This document shows, one piece after another, positions 6,988-10,117 of a stretch of DNA of 10,117 nt. Each line of letters starts with the position of its first letter. Position 1 is the stretch's first letter. The notes below the pieces were generated by a model that was not told the origin of the DNA, searched no databases, and saw only the letters and a program-made list of their open reading frames with translations. The stretch is from positions 1 to 10,117 of the forward strand of contig JAVBMX010000118.1 of NCBI GenBank assembly GCA_031551885.1, in the 5' to 3' direction. The stretch is from Frigididesulfovibrio sp031551885 (lineage in GTDB: Bacteria > Desulfobacterota > Desulfovibrionia > Desulfovibrionales > Desulfovibrionaceae). The position numbers were made by a program, and so were the translations under genes.

Positions 6988-7125
6988 TCAACCACGCTCC
7001 GGCGGGTTGCGTTTCTTCTTTTTAGACTGATCGCCGCTCTTTCCCCCACTTCCCGCGCCTGCCGCCCGCCCCTTCCGGAGCGCGGGCTTTTTTGCGCGCG
7101 GCATTCTCCTTTTTGTTTCAGGCAT
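6988..7125 (-). CDS. Possible small basic protein, 45 residues
   Basis: A short minus-strand frame from ATG 7125 to TGA 6990-6988 would encode a very basic peptide beginning MPETKRRMPRAKKPALRKGR and containing QSKKKKRNPPERG. The lysine run made from mixed AAA and AAG codons is unusual for chance ORFs in GC-rich DNA, which favour arginine. The ribosome site is poor. An internal ATG at 7104 follows GGAG too closely to be convincing. The same frame is open far upstream only because it runs antisense to the 7309 gene. If real, a nucleic-acid-binding or ribosome-associated role is possible, but this is speculation. Confidence 0.25.
   Translation of the reverse strand: MPETKRRMPRAKKPALRKGRAAGAGSGGKSGDQSKKKKRNPPERG
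7052..7093 (+). terminator. Possible terminator or attenuator upstream of the 7309 operon
   Basis: CCCGCGC at 7052-7058 pairs with GCGCGGG at 7080-7086 around a 21-base loop, and C followed by six T residues runs to 7093. It lies about 215 bases before the solute-binding-protein start. It could therefore end an upstream transcript or act as a leader attenuator. The loop is long for a typical terminator. Confidence 0.35.
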
Positions 7126-7211
7126 ACTCGGAATGAATGTGCACGGCAGCCACAGCGGACGCCCGTTTGCGCGTTCGTTCCGAACTCTTTGGGCGCACCG
7201 TTTTCGGGAAA

Positions 7212-7228
7212 AATCGCATTTTGCGATT
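7212..7228. promoter_or_regulatory. Candidate operator palindrome
   Basis: AATCGCATTTTGCGATT is a perfect 7-3-7 inverted repeat centred about 89 bases upstream of the 7309 start codon. Its length and position fit a dimeric repressor or activator site. The half-site ATCGC loosely recalls ModE-type sites, which would suit a molybdate-like binding protein, but the spacing differs and I assign no regulator. Confidence 0.35.
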
Positions 7229-7308
7229 GCCTGCGTGCTTCCCGACGCGGCAGCTCCCGGCCGTACGACGCCGTTTTCACCAACCAGCAACCCACATGAG
7301 GAAATCGT

Positions 7309-8199
7309 ATGAAGAACACAACCGATGCGCCGTCCGCCTCGGGCGGCGGGCGCTGCAGCCGGCGCGACTTCCTGCGCGGCTCGGCCGCCGGAGCGGCGGG
7401 CCTTGCGGCCTTCGGCGCGCTTTCGGCCGGCGCGGCCGGGGAATTCACGGGCAAGACCCTGCAGGTCTGGTCCTGCGGCGGCCTGGCCGAGGGCATGATG
7501 CCCGCGCACGAGGAGTACCAGGCTTTGCGCGGCGTCAAAATCGTCTATACCGGGGCGTTCGCGGCCGCCCTCGGCAAGTCGCTGATGGGCTCCGGCCGCA
7601 CCGAGGTTTTTTGCGGCCGGGTGCTGGACCTGGCCAAAAACCTGAAAAAAGCCGACCGGATGGTCTCCTTCTCGCCCCTGTGTTTCACGTCCTACGTCAT
7701 CGTTACGCCCAAGGGGAACCCCAAGCGCATCGCGGGCATCGAGGACCTGGCCGGCAAGGGCGTGCGCCTGGCGCTTGCCCCGGACGCGTCTCCCCCCGGC
7801 GGCGCGGCGGTCACGGGTATCCTCAAGAAATCCGGCCTGATGGAGAAGATCATGCCCAACGTGGTCCGACCGGGAACCTGCGTGCAGACCACCGTGGAAA
7901 GCGTGGCCCAAGGCGAAACGGACGCCATGATCGTGGAATTGCGCATCCCTCGGCTGCATCGCTTTGCCGGTTCTCTGGAGGTTGTGCCCCTGCCTTTCGC
8001 CCTGATGCCCCCCGGCCCGCTGACCTTCACGATCGGGATGATGCGCGAGGCGGAAAACTCGGAGCTTGCGCGGGACTATATCCGGTGGATGACCTCGGCC
8101 GCGGGCGGACAACCCCACCTTGAGCGGGCAGGTTTCATTCCGGCCGACTCCGCCCAAGGCCGCGAGCTGATTGAAACGTTGGGGGTGAAAGATGTCTGA
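7309..8199 (+). CDS. Tat-exported ModA/WtpA-like solute-binding protein
   Basis: A 296-residue periplasmic type-2 binding protein. A twin-arginine signal, SRRDFL at 18-23, followed by an alanine-rich hydrophobic stretch to about residue 43, directs folded export through Tat. The mature part resembles oxyanion binders: KIVYTGAFAA (77-86), SYVIVTPKGNP (128-138), IEDLAGKGVRLAL (144-156), GLMEKIMPNVV (176-186), QTTVESVAQGETDAMIV (193-209) and SELARDYIRWMTS near 251-263. Mature cysteines at 56, 102, 125 and 191 are unusual for such proteins, as is Tat export. GAGGAA at 7298-7303 supports the ATG. It is first of three genes and overlaps the next by 8 bases. No permease or ATPase gene lies beside it, so ordinary ABC uptake is not shown. 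The ligand, molybdate-like or otherwise, is unknown. Confidence 0.8.
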   Translation: MKNTTDAPSASGGGRCSRRDFLRGSAAGAAGLAAFGALSAGAAGEFTGKTLQVWSCGGLAEGMMPAHEEYQALRGVKIVYTGAFAAALGKSLMGSGRTEVFCGRVLDLAKNLKKADRMVSFSPLCFTSYVIVTPKGNPKRIAGIEDLAGKGVRLALAPDASPPGGAAVTGILKKSGLMEKIMPNVVRPGTCVQTTVESVAQGETDAMIVELRIPRLHRFAGSLEVVPLPFALMPPGPLTFTIGMMREAENSELARDYIRWMTSAAGGQPHLERAGFIPADSAQGRELIETLGVKDV

Positions 8200-8968
8200 G
8201 CAACACGCCCCGGCCCCGGAAAAAACCTTGTGGCGGCCCCTGAAAACCCGCGTTTACAACCGCCTGTTCCAGGCCGTCATGCTGGTCGGCCTCGGGCAGT
8301 GGTCTTTCTACGGCATTTTTCGCTGTCCCTTCATCGTGCCGTATATCAACTGTCAAAACTGTCCGGTCATCACCTGCCACGGCAGGCTGTTCTCTCTGTT
8401 CTGGGGGTTCTGGATCGGCTGGATTGCCCTGGCCGCGCTCTTCGGCCGGGCCTTTTGCGGCTGGCTCTGCCCCGGCGGAACGGTCGGCCGGCTGCTCGGC
8501 CTGCTCTCACCCTTGCACTTGAAAGCCAAAAGCTTCGCGGCGGCCCTGCTCCCCTTGGGCAAATACCTGGGCCTGGCCGTCGCGCTGTGGGTGTTCTTCC
8601 AGATGAACCAGCCGCGCGTGAACATACCCATCCGCGTAGGCGAGTTTTTCCAGGCCGTGACCCAGACCTGGAACTTCGCCCAGCCCATTTGGATCATGCG
8701 CACCCTCATCGTGCTCGGCTTTTTGGCCCTCGGCCTGCTCCTGCCCGCCGCGTGGTGCCGCTTCGCCTGTCCTATGGGCGGCGCGCTGGAATCCGGTAAG
8801 CGGTACAGCCTCTTCAAGGTGTTCAAAACCACCGCCTGCAACGACTGCAACCTTTGTAAGAAGGCCTGCTATATGGATACAAGACCGGAAGAATCCGACT
8901 GCACCAACTGCGGCGACTGCATCGGCTCCTGCCCGCAAAAGTGCATCGGCATGGGGAGGAAGCCGTGA
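8192..8968 (+). CDS. NapH-like membrane polyferredoxin
   Basis: A 258-residue inner-membrane iron-sulfur protein of the NapH/CcoG-like family, which typically moves electrons between the quinone pool and soluble or periplasmic partners. Four hydrophobic helices are seen at about 22-42, 66-88, 118-138 and 167-187. The paired family motifs are FCGWLCPGG (88-96) and WCRFACPMGG (188-197). The C-terminal domain carries two 4Fe-4S motifs: C216, C219, C222, C226 and C237, C240, C243, C247, with an extra C251. A further set, C45, C54, C57 and C62, follows the first helix and could bind another cluster on the opposite membrane face. GGGGGTGA just before the ATG is the ribosome site. It overlaps the previous gene by 8 bases and the NifB-like gene by 4, so a role supplying electrons to one or both partners is a reasonable inference. 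Confidence 0.88.
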   Translation: MSEQHAPAPEKTLWRPLKTRVYNRLFQAVMLVGLGQWSFYGIFRCPFIVPYINCQNCPVITCHGRLFSLFWGFWIGWIALAALFGRAFCGWLCPGGTVGRLLGLLSPLHLKAKSFAAALLPLGKYLGLAVALWVFFQMNQPRVNIPIRVGEFFQAVTQTWNFAQPIWIMRTLIVLGFLALGLLLPAAWCRFACPMGGALESGKRYSLFKVFKTTACNDCNLCKKACYMDTRPEESDCTNCGDCIGSCPQKCIGMGRKP

Positions 8969-9846
8969 ACGCGCCGAAGCACCCCTGTTTCGACGCCTCG
9001 GCCCACGCCCGCTGGGGCCGGCTGCACCTGCCCGTGGCGCCCGCCTGCAACATCGGCTGCGCATACTGCGACAGGAAAACCGACTGCGTGAACGAATCCC
9101 GTCCCGGCGTCTGCAGCCGGGTGCTGTCGCCCGAGGAGGCCGCCGATCTGGTGGACCGGGTCGCGCGCGGCCCGATGCCCCTGGGGGTGGTGGGCATAGC
9201 CGGCCCCGGCGACCCCCTGGCCGAACCCGAACGCAGCCTGCGCACCCTCGAACTTGTGCGCCGCGGGCACCCCGACCTGTTGCTCTGCCTTTCCACCAAC
9301 GGCTTGGTCCTGGCGGAACACGCCGCCGACCTCAAGGCCTTGGGCGTGGGACATGTGACCGTGACCATCAACGCCGTTTCCCCGGACATCGGCCGGCGGA
9401 TCTACGCCCATGTCCGCGCGCCCGAGGGGGTGTTGCGCGGCTCGGCCGCCGCCGAGGCGCTCCTCGAGCGCCAGACGGCCGCCCTGGCGGCGTTGCACGC
9501 GCATGGGCTGACGACCAAGGTCAACACCGTGGTCGTTCCCGGCGTCAATGACGCCCATGTGACGGAAGTCGCCAAGTTCGCGGCCGGATTCGGAGTAACG
9601 TTGATGAACTGTATCGGCCTTATCCCCGTGCCCGGAACGCCCATGCGGAACGTGCCGCCCCCCGCCCCGCAACGCTTGGAGGCGATCCGCCGGCAGGCCG
9701 GGGAATACGTGCCGCAAATGCGCCACTGCGCGCGTTGCCGGGCGGACGCCTGCGGCTTGCTCTTCGAGGCCGGCGGGGCTCCGCCCCCTGTCCCGCTTCA
9801 CCACGGCCGGAGGACGCGCCAAGACTGCCGGCCACCTTCAAGGTGA
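8965..9846 (+). CDS. nifB: NifB-family radical SAM protein, short form
   Basis: A 293-residue NifB-type protein. NifB fuses two 4Fe-4S clusters with a SAM-derived carbide to make the 8Fe core of nitrogenase cofactors. The SAM cluster motif is C28-x3-C32-x2-C35. Hallmarks include HPCF (6-9), GRLHLPVAPACNIGC, DCVNESRPGV (40-49), VVGIAGPGDPLA (75-86), LCLSTNGL (107-114), TVTINAV (132-138), KVNTVVVPGVND (185-196) and PQMRHCARCRADA (250-262). Cysteines 8, 41, 255 and 258 are likely auxiliary-cluster ligands. GTG 8965 is chosen: GGGAGGA precedes it, and it overlaps the previous stop as GTGA. No C-terminal NifX domain is present. Residues about 266-293 look unlike the family and are encoded by a REP-like GC-rich palindrome. 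No nifHDKEN gene is in view, so the product's destination is open. Confidence 0.88.
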   Translation: MNAPKHPCFDASAHARWGRLHLPVAPACNIGCAYCDRKTDCVNESRPGVCSRVLSPEEAADLVDRVARGPMPLGVVGIAGPGDPLAEPERSLRTLELVRRGHPDLLLCLSTNGLVLAEHAADLKALGVGHVTVTINAVSPDIGRRIYAHVRAPEGVLRGSAAAEALLERQTAALAALHAHGLTTKVNTVVVPGVNDAHVTEVAKFAAGFGVTLMNCIGLIPVPGTPMRNVPPPAPQRLEAIRRQAGEYVPQMRHCARCRADACGLLFEAGGAPPPVPLHHGRRTRQDCRPPSR

Positions 9847-9871
9847 ACGCCGACCGCAAAAACTGAAAACA

Positions 9872-9900
9872 GCAACGCCCCGGCACAGCCGGGGCGTTGC
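9872..9900. terminator. Strong hairpin, terminator of the 7309-9846 operon
   Basis: GCAACGCCCCGGC at 9872-9884 pairs perfectly with GCCGGGGCGTTGC at 9888-9900 over a 3-base loop, 26 bases past the nifB-like stop. The plus-strand side lacks a T run, while the minus-strand side is followed by broken T tracts, so it may act in both directions or depend on Rho. The stem repeats that at 6329-6357. Confidence 0.75.
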
Positions 9901-9981
9901 CGTCAACAAACCTCGACAAAAAATGAAATACGGCGGCTTAACCAGCGAGCAGTCGGACAAGGAATATTTTCATTCGGACTA

Positions 9982-10117
9982 GGCTGTGTCGACATTCAAT
10001 TTAAAGTGAGTTAGGGTCATGGCAGGAGGGCTGCCATGCAACGCCGACATGCTTTGCGCGATGACCAGTGGGAGCGGATAAAGGACGCCTTGCCGGGCAA
10101 GGTTGAAGACCCCGGCA
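9982..10117 (+). mobile_element. Left end of an IS5-family insertion sequence (partial)
   Basis: GGCTGTGTCGACATTCAATT from about 9982 has the look of an IS5-family (IS427-like) terminal repeat. It abuts CTAG at 9979-9982, a typical target for that group. The transposase gene starts 54 bases inside. The right end lies beyond the window, so length and intactness are unknown. The exact boundary is uncertain by a few bases. Confidence 0.75.
10036..10117 (+). CDS. IS5-family transposase, N-terminal part, runs off window
   Basis: ATG 10036 follows AGGAGG at 10024-10029 and opens a frame reading MQRRHALRDDQWERIKDALP before the window ends. This LRDDQWERIxxxLP start is characteristic of the N-terminal domain of IS5-group DDE transposases. 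Only 27 codons are visible, so catalytic residues and any frameshift cannot be judged. Confidence 0.8.
   Translation, partial: MQRRHALRDDQWERIKDALPGKVEDPG

Larger units (their letters stand above)
6363..7308. other. Long hairpin-rich non-coding stretch
   Basis: About 950 bases with no convincing large gene; the frames present are arginine-, proline- and glycine-rich. Beyond the separately listed sites, perfect GC-rich stems occur at 6738-6743/6754-6759 (CGGGCG/CGCCCG), 6792-6798/6809-6815 (CGCGCCG/CGGCGCG), 6901-6906/6911-6916 (GGGCGC/GCGCCC) and 6921-6926/6932-6937 (GCCTCC/GGAGGC). This may be the regulatory leader of the 7309 operon, a structured RNA, or decayed sequence. I could not match it to a known riboswitch. 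Confidence 0.5.

Noticed and set aside
6855..7538. Long minus-strand frames across the spacer and the start of the 7309 gene
   Set aside because: They are antisense to the Tat-signal gene and rich in arginine, alanine and proline, as expected of shadows in GC-rich DNA.
7137..8123. 328-residue plus-strand frame overlapping the 7309 gene
   Set aside because: The competing frame has a Tat signal, binding-protein motifs and a ribosome site; this one is arginine-rich without motifs.
8941..8964. ATG start for the NifB-like protein eight codons upstream
   Set aside because: It would overlap the ferredoxin gene by 28 bases. GTG 8965 has the ribosome site and the 4-base overlap, and matches the family start.

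Overview
The window reads as chromosome from a GC-rich sulfate-reducing deltaproteobacterium of the Desulfovibrio type. The basis is recognition of the proteins (RecA, IHF-alpha, a TtuA-like thiolase with its small sulfur carrier, a short NifB), the REP-like GC-rich palindromes between genes, and strong GC-rich terminators. The genus is an inference.

Layout. Positions 1-219 hold palindromic non-coding DNA downstream of recA, which lies on the minus strand at 220-1293. A roughly 580-base spacer follows. Then comes a lower-GC plus-strand gene (1876-2472) for a membrane-anchored beta-sandwich protein that looks like an acquired cargo gene. Converging on it is a minus-strand group: an Elp3-type radical SAM protein (4403-5506), a 75-residue ubiquitin-fold sulfur carrier (4127-4354), a spacer bounded by inverted REP-like motifs (3619-4098), a TtuA-type tRNA 2-thiolation enzyme (2675-3586), and a small ORF overlapping its stop codon. 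A divergent plus-strand pair, a HIT hydrolase and IHF-alpha (5560-6308), ends in a textbook terminator. About 950 bases of hairpin-rich DNA without a convincing gene follow. They contain a possible mini-transcript encoding six residues and a possible 45-residue basic ORF on the minus strand.

The most notable block is a tightly overlapping three-gene plus-strand operon (7309-9846): a Tat-exported ModA/WtpA-like solute-binding protein, a four-helix NapH-like membrane polyferredoxin with an additional four-cysteine motif, and a short NifB-type radical SAM protein. The gene overlaps (8 and 4 bases) imply coupled translation and a shared role. NifB normally builds the 8Fe core of nitrogenase cofactor, but no other nif gene is in the window. 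The operon could therefore be an electron-fed metallocluster assembly or oxyanion-linked module; this is a hypothesis. It ends in a terminator hairpin and is followed by the left end of an IS5-family insertion sequence that runs off the window.
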